This document shows, piece after piece, positions 1-14,800 of a stretch of DNA of 64,000 nucleotides. Numbering within the stretch: the stretch's first letter is position 1; every line of letters starts with the position of its first letter. The stretch comes from Baylisascaris procyonis (lineage: Eukaryota; Nematoda; Chromadorea; Rhabditida; Ascarididae). The notes under the pieces were generated by a model. It had not been told where the DNA came from. It ran no database searches and saw nothing but the letters and a program-made list of their open reading frames with translations. The position numbers and the translations under genes were made by a program. The stretch lies in NCBI GenBank assembly GCA_037389465.1, contig JAZARR010000197.1:3644501-3708500 (forward strand), in the 5' to 3' direction.

Positions 1-30
1 ATTGAAATAAATAAATAAAATAAAAAATAA

Positions 31-73
<43 letters not shown>

Positions 74-90
74 ACAAATAAATAAATGAA
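1..90. repeat. AAAT microsatellite
   Basis: AATA/AAAT tetramers from the start of the window. Nothing else is seen in it. Confidence 0.95.
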
Positions 91-518
91 ATATAATTCC
101 CACTACAAATAGTAAGTACCAAAAAAATTTACTAAAAACTTAAGCTAAAGAATAACCTATTTTTAACAGCTTCCATCGCTAAGTAGATGCTATATGAATA
201 TGCCAAAAATGCTCTCTCCACATTAAAAAAAAAAACCACCTATCCCGAGAAAAGTAAAAAAGTTTGAATTTATAGCTGATTTTAGTATGAATTTAGCTGA
301 ATTTTTTAATTCCTTTGAATTTAATAACTCAACTCATTTATAAATAATTTTGAATTAACAATAATTTCAGTGACCGCAACTCAAGAATATGAATTAACTA
401 TAGCTGATTTCATACTGATGCAAAGCTTTCTTCGTCTATAATTCCTTTCTCTTTCACTAAACAAGACGGTAGTAATGTGACAGATTTAATTTCAAAAAAA
501 AAAAAAAAACCCACAAAC

Positions 519-1893
519 CTATAAGGAGGTTGCTGCCATGGATGAGCCCAACCAAGTGACCTCCACATGAAATATTCCATAAAAGCGGTTTTATTAGAAA
601 TTAGTTGCTGAAGATAGGAAGCCATTTGCTTTGCATTACCAAAATCATCCATTGCGATGAATGATTTCGGTGGAAGTAACCTTAAAAAAAAAGACTGCAA
701 TTTTAAATTCACATCTTTTAAAGAATTATTATTTTAATATTGATATTTCAAAGAAAAGTATTTTAAATAACGACAGCATTGCTCTTTACATTTTTTTCAC
801 ATTTCAACTTTGTTCTATGAAAAAAAAAACCACTGATGTCACTGATAAAGTCACTGATAACTGATAAAAATCACTGATAAATAAAACTTTTGTTAGAAAA
901 GAAAATAAGAAAAATCGTGTTTATGATATAGGTTGTCAATGAAATTGCTACTAAAAACCTAAAAAAATCGTCGCAACAAATTTCACTAAAATATCACCTC
1001 ATAAAATAAGAACTAAAAATATTTGCACGAAGCGATAATCCCATTTGCGATAATCTGGATGTTTAAAGCTGAATTTAAGCGTATTATATATTTGGATAAT
1101 GACATTCACTTCATAACAATTATTACTAGTGATAACAAGTAATGATAATCAATTATCAGTCCACTAAGCGATCTTTTCTTATCAGGTTCTTTTATTTAAA
1201 AAAAAAATTTTATTAAAAAAAAAATTGTTGTTGCATCATGCAAATATAATTATAGGGCAGTCCACAAACAATGTTCTGCAACTGGATGTTCTCCTAAGCA
1301 CTCCTCACACTAAACTAGAATACCCAAACAAACCAACAAAAATATAATAATATAGAAACATTTAAAAAAATAACCTTTCATATATATATCGTCTCATAAC
1401 AATTGGCACCGTTGGCCATATATATCGTTCCCAATATTTCTCAGTGACATAATCTTTGCATATAGTGTTTTCGGCAGCAATAAAAAAATAATATTTCGTT
1501 GCTAGCTCTCGTTCACAATTCTCTCTATGTTTGCATTTATCTCGATCAATTTTGTTAGTGGCACAATAGCCAAATATATCAATTGGTATATACCTTAATA
1601 AAAATTTATTTCAAAAGTTTATTTATTTGAAAGTTTATTTTAAAATATAAAAATACAAAGAGGAAAAACAAATAAATATAGGAGCATTTGCACCTGTCAA
1701 TATCAGTTATTTGGCGGCTGTCAACTTCGATCTGTTGATCCTAAGGTAGCATTATCCATTAAGCTAACTAATATCCCATAGTTCGATCTCCTCGTTTTAT
1801 CTCTATGTATCAGTAATTGCTAGTCCACTAATAAAATTTGGACCAAGTCCACTTGAACTGTTTTTCAGGATCTCTTGGTTTCTTCTTCCTTAC

Positions 1894-1950
<57 letters not shown>

Positions 1951-4035
1951 CCCTTACTAATACAAATGACAACAATATTACCTACTAAACTAATTCATTT
2001 ATTAATATAGGACCTTTTTTCATCCGGCAAATATATCACAAATAGGCAAATATATCACAAATAGATTCCACTCCGGAGCAAAATAAACCGAAAGAAATGC
2101 AACAAAAAAATACAAACTTACTGTTTGAGTTTCTCGACGGCGACTTCCCGTCTTGAATTTGTAAAACAATTCGAAACAAGCCAAAAAATAGGTTTCATCT
2201 TTCCAGTGAGTATAGACTTCTCATCATACGGTAAATTTACGGCAGTAAAACCGAGTCGTTTTGCAATAGATGGTTCCACCCAATATCCACCATAAGGAAA
2301 TGGTATATCGGAATCTCGACGATATGTCATCGTTAAATTGAAGAAATGCGCTACAATGAAGATATTCATATTAACACACACAAAAAAAAAGCGCAACATA
2401 ATTCTTGTGCTGAATCAAATTTGCACCTTATGATCATAAACAAATCACGGCGCAAGTGTCCGAATACGATTGTAGGGTGACAATTAACGAAGCAGCCAAA
2501 ATTTATATTCAATAAGACACCAAAAAAGATCTTGGTTGCTTATGTTCCCCGTTATAGCGTAATATTACTTCAACCAGTAAGCGCTGAACCTCAAAAAAAA
2601 AAAATGAAAATAACATATTTAATAGTACGATCCACATTCATTCAGTAAAGGTATTTAGAGTACCAATCCATAAAGTAAGGTAAGCAATCTCGATAAGCCT
2701 TAGAAGACACAGTTTTGCAAGGGAAATCAACAATTTTCTATGGAATCCCTATCGCTTAGAAGGATATAGCAAACCCTTACAGCCTTGTGATAAGTCTTGG
2801 ATGAGGTTAAACTATATCCCAGCGAAAAAAAATTTAGATAAGAAAAAAAAAGAAAAATTAATAAATTAGAAGTAAGTTATATAAAGATGAAATGAAAAAA
2901 CTTCGAATTTAATTAAACGGAAACGATGAATAAAAATATGCGAGTTAACAGAGAGTCAGATAACGTATTCAATACTCAACAGGTAAAATACTATTCAATA
3001 CCCACCAGGTAAAACATACTCAATACCCACCGGGTAAAACATATTCAATATGTACCAGGTAAAACATATTCAATACCCACCAGGTAAAACATATTCAATA
3101 CGTACCAGGTAAGACATATTTACCCACCAGGTAAATTCAATACCCACCAGGTAAAATATATTCAATACCCACCAGGTAACGATGCAATAAGAGTTCTGTT
3201 GTGATTAGGCGGCACCTCCATCGTCATAAACGTATAAAGCTGATTGGGATGACGATCTTTAAACGGCGGTAATTCATTGATATTTAAATCGTCGTTCCAT
3301 ATGTGGAAAACAACCGCCGCCGCTTCATTTAATCGTGATCGATCCGAAGTTATATTACAGCTGTTCTAAATAACTGATGATAAAAAACATCGTATAATAA
3401 TATATAAAAAACTGCTATTACCATAAATATTAAAAAAAAAAAACAAGATTTCATCCTCTTTATATTATGGATTAGAAAATAGTGTTTCCTAAAATATTAC
3501 TCAAATTTTGCTCATAAATGGCCTCAGCTAAGTCATTATGAATGCAAAAAAAATTCAAATTTTCCTCAATTTATTCGACGCATCTGAACGCATAATTGCG
3601 ATGAATGGAATGATTGAGGTATAATTTAGACTTCATAAAAACCTCAACTGATAATCAAACAGTGCTACGTCGTATTGTCGAGTGGTGAATCTATCTGATC
3701 GATAAACGTAAATGTACAAGACATGCAAAGAATCTAAGATCAATAAAAAGTTCGTGAACAAAGAGACTGACCTCAGGTGGTAGTGAGCAGTCATTCATGT
3801 TCGCTTGAGCCCTTCTACTGCCAAATACATTCGTCCACTGAAGAATAAGTTTTGCGTTGGATAAGCTAGACGATGAAGTTGGCGAAGACAGCTCTAATGT
3901 AGGCGACCCGTCGGTTAACGGTATGACATCCGATGAATACTCGAACCAACGAATCAGAACGAAACACGAAAGACCGACCATAAGCACGATACCAAACAAC
4001 CGTAAACCCCTCAAATTCCTTTTGCACACCGTCAT
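519..4035 (-). CDS. Alpha-1,3-fucosyltransferase (GT10 family), 3' end not found
   Basis: This encodes a type II Golgi enzyme expected to transfer fucose from GDP-fucose to N-acetylglucosamine-containing glycans. Exons read on the minus strand: 4035-3772, 3365-3173, 2350-2122, 1593-1375, 680-519; all junction phases agree and give about 355 residues. Residues 1-35 form a short basic cytoplasmic tail and one membrane anchor (GIVLMVGLSCFVLIRWF). The luminal part shows AKLILQWTNVFGS, CNITSDRS, AVVFHIWND, FNLTMTYRRDSDIPFPYGGYW, then WLVSNC and SRRE, and exon 4 holds the donor-binding signature (YYFFIAAENTICKDYVTEKYW, then PTVPIVM). Exon 5 has LLPPKSFIAMDDFGNAK and an acidic/aromatic segment typical of the C-terminal part of the family. 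The last exon (usually a short Cys-rich end) was not found and may lie beyond base 1. The family is certain; acceptor specificity is not. Confidence 0.93.
1899..1948. repeat. TA microsatellite
   Basis: About 24 TA dinucleotides in the fucosyltransferase intron between the exons at 2122 and 1593. Confidence 0.95.
2971..3179 (-). repeat. 25-bp minisatellite carrying splice-donor copies (fucosyltransferase intron 2)
   Basis: About eight tandem copies of a 25-bp unit (plus strand AATACCCACCAGGTAAAACA then TATTC), with small changes between copies. On the transcribed strand each unit contains ACCTGGTGGGTATTG or a close variant. The copy nearest the exon supplies the actual exon 2 donor, TTACCTG|GTGGGT, so the exon end overlaps the array. 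Confidence 0.9.
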
Positions 4036-5878
4036 AGTGAACCCTTAAAATAACGCATAGATACATCCTGCACATCCTACAGGTCTGTAAAAAACATTTC
4101 GCTCTTCGAGAAACTCGTTTGGACCACACCTGAGAGAATATGCTGACATGACCTGGATGTTCTATTTGCTCCACGTCATTTAGGTAGATCAAATGCGGTC
4201 AGCATTTCACTGCTACCTGATTCGACTCACTGAAAATTGAAACTAGCTATAACCGGTTTTCGATGAGTTCTATTCACCAAAAGCAGACAAGCCACCAGCC
4301 GCCAGCCGCCAGCACGGCTGTCATGATACTGCCAACGCGATAAGAAGAACAGATAGAGATCACTGTTCCCTCTTCTCGACTCTCTAACGATAGATGGGGC
4401 GACTGCTCTCTCCCTTGTTCGCTTGGCAGTCCCCCCCCCCTCCCTTGAATCAAGAGCGAAAACTTCATCCCCGCATGTCAAAATTCGCTCTCTTTCCGGA
4501 GTGACCAGTGGACAGTGGTCATCGCAATACTACAATGCATGGCCAAATGGTCTCAAGTCGTTGAACGAGTAGAGATATATAGGGCAGACGTTGAGTTCAA
4601 AGCACTCTTAATTGTTCACTTTCTTCTATTAACTGCAAAAAAAGCACCATAACGGAGCTCATTGCTCAAATATGCTCCACAGGTTCAATAAAAGACCCAA
4701 AAAAGGAGCTATGATCAGATTCGACGGACGATCACGATCGTTGGTTGCTAATTCCTCTTCATAAACAAAATACCCCCCCCCCCCATTCTAGACCCCTTAA
4801 CGTTAAAATATAAATAATTATACATTTTCCGTTGCATAACTGCAATCAGCCGAGATGACTCACTAGATGCGTAGACAACGCCACCTCAGGTAGATCTCTT
4901 CCTTGTAATTCCACCTCATATTATAGAACGGAAATGACTGAAACTTGCAAGATGCTCCGTGAAGGATGCGTTTGGAAGCCTGTTAGGACGTTTCTTTGCA
5001 ACTTCATAAGACATCTTGACTACCAATTTGGCATCTATGATAAACCGATTATATTTAAAATCATTGCGCTTTTGCAAGGTTTCTTAAGCAATTATCGGAT
5101 CCGATTAGCCAACAATAGAATCATGAAAGTCCATATAAGGCTAATCCTCGTGGCGTATCTTCCTTTGTTTTAATGCAGAAAAGCACTCGCAATAATATCC
5201 TTGCAGATGTCTTGTCGATCCCTAAAAACGGTGAGGCATCCTACGGCTAACGAATATCCGTATGGATCTGGATCATTGACTTAGTTTTCCATACAAAATT
5301 GTGCATTACTTCGATACTGATAGGTAATCATGAACGTAGGATATGATTGGAAAATCATTTTTGATAACAATAATAACAGAGAAATTATTTACAGCAGAAT
5401 TTTAAGTAATATAAAAATAAAAATGAATTAAAGTAGAAATTTAAAGTTAAACAGCAATAGTATATGAGTATATTTATGTACGGCATAAATAATGCAGTGG
5501 GAAATATAAATAGAAATGAAACAACATAATATCACATCTATTCAACAATCAAATAAACAGTCATCAAAACGATTCATTATGCCCAAAAAAGACTGATCTC
5601 TATTAAATAATAAAACGTCCCGAAAATTTTCCTGTTTTTTACGGCCCTCCTTGTATCCGGAACGGAAAGGCGTAAAGGCAAAGAGCTGAAAACATCCTTA
5701 TCATCGAGGATCCTCACTAAGAATCGGTACAAAGCCATAACTCATAGATTATAACCGCAATATATCCCCTAACATTACGAGATTTCCCTAAGCCTTCAAA
5801 ACCATGAAATATGACTGTATTAATACTGCACATTCAATCAACAAATATATATTAATTACATAAATATGCAAAATGAGA
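4036..5878. other. Intergenic region between fucosyltransferase and IFT43
   Basis: No exon with both splice signals and recognisable protein was found here. The stretch holds the presumed upstream region of the fucosyltransferase (which reads leftward), C runs at 4431-4440 and 4773-4784, and the 3' flank of the IFT43 gene. No convincing TATA box or poly(A) signal could be assigned. Confidence 0.5.
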
Positions 5879-8800
5879 TCAATTATTTCTGTTACGTTCA
5901 TCACCACTGTCGTCGTCTTGTCCATCATCAAGTGCCCATTCCTCCCTCATCTCCGTGCTGATACTTGCGAACACATAATCCCATGTCCATGCCACACTCT
6001 CATCCTTTACTTCATCCTCGCCACACAAATATCTCGACAACAACGACAAATCTGAAATATTCAATCACCTTTAGTATACCCTTGGATGCTGAAGTATATT
6101 ACTTACTTCACTTTAACTTACTTCCAAAACATTTGCTATTCCCACCGGTGGGTAATATCCCTTTCCTCTTCCCTATCCCCTTCCCAACACTAAAACAGAC
6201 ATTCCCACTGCTTCCAACAACAACAATTTGTAAACATAAATGAAGGTCTAGAACTGATACTCGCATCTGAAGCTATTGATCGCTTTATGATTTAAATTAC
6301 GTAACAAATAGTCATCACAGTTTCCTAAAGGATTGAGGAGAACTGCCTTGGGCATTACATACTAAAACTCGAACCACATGCTAACTTTACTTAATTATTA
6401 TCGTTCTTTAAATATATCAATAAAAATCAGGCACACAACGGTTGCATTGCATACTTATAGACACGATGAAATCAATGAAATAGAACACTCACCGATTTCA
6501 TCAAGCTTAGCGATGAAAGCATTTTTGGCGTTGAGGGCATCCAGTTGATACATCGCTGCCACCCGATTTACACTCACATTCGGTGCTCTTGCAACACTCT
6601 CGTGGATTAGTTGCTGCAAATTTATATAACTATTGTTTACCTATCAAACTGTCAGCAATTTAACCGCCAAGCTGTCAGCAATTTACCCAATAAGCTGTCA
6701 ATAATTTGCTTGCAAAGCTGTCAATAAATCTACCTGTTAAGCCGTAAACAGTTTTTAAATACCTGTTTAACTCATTAAAATAGCTATCCCACTTCTTAAT
6801 AAATCCATCGCTTCTCATGACAACAACATCGAACATGAAGCAACAAATCATTGATTTATTCAAAAAACATTAGCCAACCAAGGGTGATGACAGCATCGTT
6901 TTATTAAACAGCATAAACTATTACTGCCATCGTAGTGAATATATCAGCTCATTTCATTAAAAACATAAACTAGCCGATCATATGGTGTTCTATCCTATTT
7001 CTTACCCATTCCTTACCCATTTTCTCTTTCTCGCCCGTCTAACCCGTCTCTTACCCATCTTATCCGTTTCTTACCCACCCTACCCATTTTTTACCCATCT
7101 TATTTGTTCATACTTGTCTTATTGTTTCTTACCCATCTTAGCCGTTTATTACCCATCCCACCCATCCCTTACCCATCTTATCTGTTCTTGCCCATCCTAC
7201 CCGTTCCTTATCCATCTTTCCGTCCGTACTTGTCTTATCGTTTCTTACCCATCTTAGTCGTTTCTTACCCATCTTATCCGTTTCTTACCCATCTTACCCG
7301 TTACCTAGCCATGTTAACCGTTTCTTAGCCATCGTATCCGTTTCTTACCCATCTTCTCTGTCCGTATTTGTCTTATCATTTCTTACCCATCTTACACTTT
7401 CTTACGCATCCTACCCGTTCCTTATCTATCTTATCCGTTCGTACTTGTCTTATCGTATCTTACCTATCTTAGTCGTTTCTTACCCATCTTAACCGTTACC
7501 TAGCCATGTTAACCGTTTCTTAGCCATCGTATCCGTTTCTTACCCATCTTATCCGTTCGTACTTATCTTATCGTTTCTTACCCATCTTACATTTTCTTAC
7601 CCATCCTACTCGTTCCTTATCTATCTTATCCGTTCGTACTTGTCTTATCGTATCTTACCCATCTTAGTCGTTTCTTACCCATCTTATCCGTTCGCATCTG
7701 TCCTACCATTTCTTACCCATCTTTTCCGTCTTACCCGTTTCCTACACGTCGTTTTATCAACATCCAAACAGTGAAAGCGTTGAGTTTACAAGTTAGCATT
7801 TTATTCATTCCACTGCCTCAGCGGAAATTTAAAAAAAAAAAAATCTCAGCGACAACTTCACAACTCTGCATATTATGGAAGTTAACAACATAAAATGACG
7901 GAAGAATTCTACAGCGAATAACTCAATTTAAATTTCCTACGCTTACGGGAAACGGAGAAAGAAAGTTCCGTTGCAAAGAATTCGAAATCCCCTACTGAAA
8001 ACAAAAAAGATGCCCATATGGGAAACGGGAAAAGAGTCTCTTTGCAGGGAATTCCAAATCCCTTACTGAAAACAAAAAAGGTACCTCACCGACATACTCA
8101 TCAAAGAGTCTTTTAAATACTGAACTGCGGTTTAAATTTAAATGCGAAAAAAGCACAAAAGGCTTATAAACCATATCCTTTCATTGGCAGTAAAGATATC
8201 TTGTATACCTCACCATCTGAGTTTAGCAACAACAAAAATCAGCAACCTTTCACTTCGTTTGTCTTCCTTTACCTTCCCACCCTTCCCTCTTAGAGGGTCA
8301 TCCGTTACCTCCTGTTACCTTCTCCATAAGGAAAGGGTCGTCCATTACCTTTTTGGGACTGTTAATTACTTTATTATTTACCCATCACTCCAACGATGCC
8401 TCGGTAATCCGTGTAAGAAACGCATAAAGTGCCTAAAATGCCTAAAAATGTCCCCTAAGGTTCTTAACAAAAAAAAAGGTTAATAAATAAATAAAAAATA
8501 AAATAAAATAAATGCTTACCCTATCAATATGCGGTATATCGAGAGGGACCGAACGTTCCCCTGAAATTAAACATTTTATCCATAATATAAAGGAACAGCT
8601 TCATTGAAAATTCCACCAAGCAAATGATAAATTGAAAATGAAATGATAAAAACACTCAACTATATTACCGCATAGAAAAAAATTGGAACCAAACAACCTA
8701 AATAAGCGTTCAAATCGGGAAAAACGAAAGCAATTAGACCCGATTTATAAATGCATGACATATTTAAAGACTGGCGCAACCTAGAAAACCTACAACTCAA

Positions 8801-11800
8801 TGTAGCTGGAGAAAACTATACTTACAGCCGGCTGTCAACAGGTACCAACCAGCTTTACAACTAGTCCATAATCCCCCCCTCCCCCCAAATGAAATGACCG
8901 CAATTAGATTCCAAGTTCCTTGCATCAACTAGTACATCGACGTCCTGAACGTTTGAAAGAGAACAATTCTGAACTCATCTGCGTTACAATCGTAACTCTT
9001 TTTCATCGTTCGCAAATACTTTGAACTGGAATATTGCGAACCACATTGCTCAACACAAACTTTCAATGCAAACCAAAACACGTCATTGAATAAACAATTC
9101 CTTTGCACTTATTTATTCAATTGGTTTATTTATAGTACTGAGATTATATGCAAACACAAAAACAATCAATTTAATTTTAACTAAAACTCCGATATTATGA
9201 AAGTGCATACCTTGTGGGAAGTTTGAGGTGACCATCTCCATATGTGCGTTACCAACCTCAGTCTTTGCATCTTTCTGCGGCACACTCACCGATCCAGATC
9301 GTGAGCCAGGACGGCGAAACAATCCTGTAATCAATGGGAGCTGGTCAACATAAAAAATAAATGTCAAATGGATCACCCAAACGATTGCGACAGGACAGGA
9401 GAAAGATAGCACTGGCCTATTATTCCCCAAGGGTAAAATTTTACCTTCAAACAACCCCATTCAAATCAATGACTTGCTTGAAAGTTCACAAATATTTGTC
9501 CCATTTCTATTTTTTTATAATAAGATTTGAAGATTGAATGTGCCTTTCCAATTATATTTAAAGACCCTTCACACCTGTCTGGCATACATTTAAATGTTAA
9601 AAATCATTTACCTGATAGTTCGCCCCGACTTAATAATCCAAAAAAAAGAGATAAGTCAGGGAACCGTCTGGGTAAACCAAATTTTAGAGAAGCGGGCAAA
9701 CTTAGCTTCATTTCTTCGGATGTTTTTACCTGGGAATACCTTAGCAAATTTCATTGCTTTGAATATAAACACAAAAATATCGCTAATTTTCCTTCTATGT
9801 GCTCAATCTCATTCATATCGAAACAAATGCGACCATAGTTTCTTATAATTAATCAGCTAATTGAGCTTATATATCCCTAGTGGAATTACATATAGCATGC
9901 AAATTATTCCTAGCCTTCATTGATGACGATGGTCAAAATAAAAGAAAAACATTCGAACTTTATTTGTAAAAAATAAACTTGGAGAGGATACCAACCGGTG
10001 AGTGGTCGTTTGATAGACTCTTTAAGTTCATGAGCAGGTTCCTTGTTGAAGAGACCTTTAATTGCGGTACTCGGTGGCTCTTTGAAAAGACTCCCAAGAC
10101 GACTTTTCCTGCCTGTATCACTCTCACGTTCTTTCACTCGTACATTCAACACCTGCTCCACATCTGAATAACGTCCATTCATTCATTAATGCTTTCTATT
10201 TGCATAACCGATTGCTCATTCTTCACGTCGTCGATTCGAAAGATAGTGATCGGTTAAGGACCCGCAGTCGGAGTATGGATGAAAGCCATAGAAAATGAAG
10301 GATATTCGCCATTAGATCTTTAGCCAAGCAATAGACTGGTTATTATAAAAATTCAGAACGTAAAATTCCTGACAAGAAGGAAATTAGTGGATAATTCGTT
10401 GGTGTACAAAAATAAAGATCTAAAAATTTCCATCAGTTTCTATGAGGATGAACAATCTTCAACGATAAGTTCTCGTAACGGCAGCAATTCCTCATATAGT
10501 CTATAAATGTTCTCCTATAAAAGAACAACAATTGCCTAATAGCAAAAAACATTCAGTGATTCATAATAATAACAAATATTTTTTTTTTTTTACAGTATGG
10601 TTGGCTACAGTGAAATGGACTTCAACGTACACAGTAGGTAGGTACAGTATTCATCATGCCCATCCAACCCTACCGTAAATTCCCTCTCATACTATGGCGA
10701 TCTAACTACCTGTATCGTACCATATTGTAAAGATTAACTCGATAAACAATTAGCAACCGCGTAATTCGGAGCCGATCATCGGTGATTCCACTTCTGCATT
10801 CCACAGCTCCGACTGAAAAAATGTTCCACCCATGGATGTGGGAGATAAATAAACGGGAAAATCCCCGCAAAACATCCATAAATTTCTAGCCTAGGTTAGT
10901 CGATTACTACAGCAACAAAAACCACCCTGATTCAAGATTAAGGTGGTAGGTAAAAAAGGAAGATAACAGTATTAAATGTCACCTACAACCTACGACATCC
11001 AACCCCAACGGTGATATCTAAAGCCACGTTTATCACTTCCCAGATCGAATGCAACATTTTACAAAATTGCAGCAAATAAATCCATCAATTTAATGAAATT
11101 TTTATATGCGCAAATAATTCACAAATTACACAATGAAATGACAGCACAATCCTAATAAAGCGATAGTAAAAAAAAAATAAAAATAAAGAAAAATAAAAAA
11201 TATTTTTTTTAAAATAAAATAAATTAACACAACATAGATAAAGTAATAAAAACATAAAAATAAAGTAACATAAAAGAAAGATAAAGTAAAAATCGAAGGC
11301 TAAAGGTCAAAAGTAATGAAATAATATCAAATATATCTCATTCACCGATTAATTCGTCATAAAATTGCACTGATAATCAAACCCTACAAGAGATGAAAAC
11401 TCAATAAATACATCAATGCATCATTGTGCAAAAAATAATTTCCAGCTGTCAATAAGCGCCAAAAATAAACGTTTTCTAGTTGCCAGCTGCTTTTCAATCA
11501 ATATGCATAATGCATTCAAATATCAGCCTTGCTAACCATCGTCATATTCCCTAACAAAACATTAAAGCGAGCATAATAAAGGCTTAAAGGCTTGTTATAA
11601 TAAACCAAATAAAGAACAAATATTAGAAATTAAAAAAAAAAAAGAAAAAACAGATTCCATTACTAAAGTTCCATCAATTCTCATAAACAACCTAAATCAA
11701 ACCAAAAGTTTTATACTTAAATAAAATCTTCACCTCAAGGTCATTCCACCCATAATTCCTAATAAACAGCATTGAAAAAACAAAAAAAAGAGACCGATAG

Positions 11801-14800
11801 ACATAAAATACATAAAATAAACCCATATTTGTTTTTTTTTTTGTATTGCGGGTCATACAAAGATGGTCAATCAATAACAGCTGGCTGGATGAAAATCCAA
11901 GCTTACCGGAGGTGGGGGGGGGGGTGGGAGGGAGGGAGGGAAAGGGGGAGGGGGTCAGATTACTTTCAAATAAAATGCTTTCGAAATTGGCTACCACAAC
12001 TAATCGATTCTTAAGCATTCAAATTACTGATCTCTTGTTTTCCTGTATTTACCTACCGTAATTTCATCTTATCACCTATAACACTGTTACATTTGTACAG
12101 CAGATATACTACGTGCGGTTCTTGTTCTTATCCCTTTCGATGTTGTCTCTCTTTTTCAATTAAAAAAAAAAAAAAAAAAAACTCCTTAATGAAGGAAACA
12201 TTCCCATAACTCCCCAACTCAGGTATTATTTACCTTAACGAATTAAAGTTGTCATGTATTTTCAAAAACTCTTCCCAAAAACTTCCCGAAAAAATTCCCA
12301 AAGACGGCAAATTGTGAATACACCACTAGCAATCGGCACCTCAACTTGTACAATCCAACAAGATCGTTCATCCGTCCAGTAATAAAGCGAATAAATTTTC
12401 ATAAATCTATGCGATTTGTTTAAAAGGATTTTACAAATACAAGTATCAAACACGATGATCCATATTTCGACGTATTCTTAGCACCTTAACCTAATATAAC
12501 ACAAACTAGAATGTAAAGGTATATAATTATTGTATCAAGAAATAAACGATTCGATTATGCCCATCGAATAGCAGCTCTTAATAAAGAAAAAAAAAAGGAG
12601 AGAAAAAATAATTTAGAATATCATCAAAACTATTATTAAACGCTCATTTGAAATTCTAGATTTGCCCTCAGGATTTATAGGACTCCGCGCATCGACTCCT
12701 TTTGCCTAAACATTCCCTTCAGCTCCTCCCCCATCCTTTTCCGTCTCCTTTCCTTACCACGTAATAACCGAGAGCATCTTATCAGTCCTATAAACCTAAA
12801 TGATAATAGGTGGTCAACACATAACAGTTACAACAGGTGCAACAATGTGCAGCCGGCTGGTCGGTCCCCCACTCACAACGAGTCTGCTGGCACACACACA
12901 TACACATGGAAGGTGCATTTAATGCCATCAGCACGCAACGCACACGCACACCGATTATTCATCATCAATGCTCCTTACTAACATCATCGCTCATCAACGT
13001 CACATCGCTGCAACGACGCGATCGAGAAACATATTTTACGCATATAACATCACCAAGGATGCACATACTTCAAAAAGACAACCACTCCGGTTTTCCTTAA
13101 ACCGGAATCCCAAAAAAAAACCGGAATCCCAAAAAAACCGGAATCAAAGCTGAAGCACTAAAGTTACACTAATCAAACTTTAGCTGAAAAAAAAAAGTTC
13201 AACATTGGAACTGCAAATAGCTTCAGACACATGAAATCTCTAGGCAGTTTTTATACAAGTAAATATACCAAATCAAATAACAAAAATACTGATTCCCTCA
13301 GCAGTTATGCGCAACCAGCTTGACAACCATCCAGGTGTGCAATTACTTGTGTCCACCAATACTGCATAAACTACGAGGCAAGTAGATGAGTAGTAGGCTA
13401 AATAGATAACTACAGGTCATAAGACTCCTTTACTTCATTTAATGGCCAACGATCTAAGCCCCAAAGAAATAAAAATATAAAACATTCACCGAAATCAGCT
13501 TTTGAATTGTTTTGGTTGCTCCTTTGTGTACAGCGATCTTTTGTGGTTCTTTGGATCCGTGGGGGTCAGGACAGTAATTCCCTCGGCTAGAAACCCCTTC
13601 CTCATGGGAAGAAGAGGTCATAGATGCACAGAAACGTAAACAAACGTTTTCCCTTAAGGGAAAAAAGATGGGAAAATCTCGTAACTCAAGTAACGCCCTA
13701 TCGACTTAATCATATAACTGAAAATATGCAATGCTGCCAACGATGTGCTATGAACTCTTTAACGTTACGGCTACGATTCATTAAAAAGATATCATCGTTC
13801 AATGCATCTCTGAAAATGCCGCATTATGATGTTCTACTATCCATCGAGAATACTTCGTACTATACAATATAAACCACTTACTAAAAAAATATAAAAAAAA
13901 TAAAATATAACTCTGTAAATATATCTTAAAGTCATACTATCTCACTTACGTAGTAATTACTGCCTTCATCTATTTGCATACCTAATGAACCGGCAAACCG
14001 GGTGATTGGCACTTAGCATGGCTATAATTTTAGCACAATCAAACGAGTTCAATTTGAAGCATCTAATGAAGCAAGCATTCAGCACCCATTGCTGGAAGCA
14101 TATAACAAATATCTAATAACAACCATACAAATGACGTCATTTCCGGATTCATCAATATTTCCGGAAAGGTAATCCTTAATGAAACTGAACTACCATGATG
14201 TTCATTCGTCTGACAGATCCTCACCTTTAATTTTTTATCTCAATAAGCATCTAGAAAACAAAACAAAAAGAGGTTTGTAATGCAACTGAGTACGTTATGA
14301 CACTAAAGACAAACTCAAACGCATTTCTATGTAAACATTCAGATGCAATATGATGCTTCGTGCATTATACCTATAAAATTTGGTACTTCGAAAGGATTTG
14401 GAAAGGTGAAATGCAATAAACTGCGATAATATTTAGATATCATCATAACATCTCTTTAAAAAGTACAAAATAAGGGGAAAAAATTAAATTACTATCAAAG
14501 AAGGAGATTGTACATTCAAAATGAAATATTCAATAACAGCAATCAAGTGCTCGAATATTTAATATAACAGCGTTTGGTGATTTCTCTAACAGCTCATCCT
14601 AACGTTCTCGCAACCAATCCTGGAAAGTGCACTCCCACCGAGTCCCCATTTAATGTTCGAAAAATGCAGCAATTATCCAGGTAAACAACATTACGAAAGG
14701 CATTTCCGGGTTCTTTTATACTATCTCATAAGTAAAGGCAATCCTAAATCAATTTCGAATTGAAGAATAAGGTTCAACTTGGGCATCTATTACAAAATTT

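Noticed and set aside
7992..8174. Minus-strand frame containing SVFKRLFDEYVG with plausible splice sites
   Set aside because: Including it breaks the phase between IFT43 exons 8560-8520 and 6613-6493, which join perfectly without it.
13490..13597. Possible Ras-association-like reading of PQKIAVHKGATKTIQKLIS
   Set aside because: The segment is too short for such a domain and fits as the linker region of the IFT43 chain by phase.
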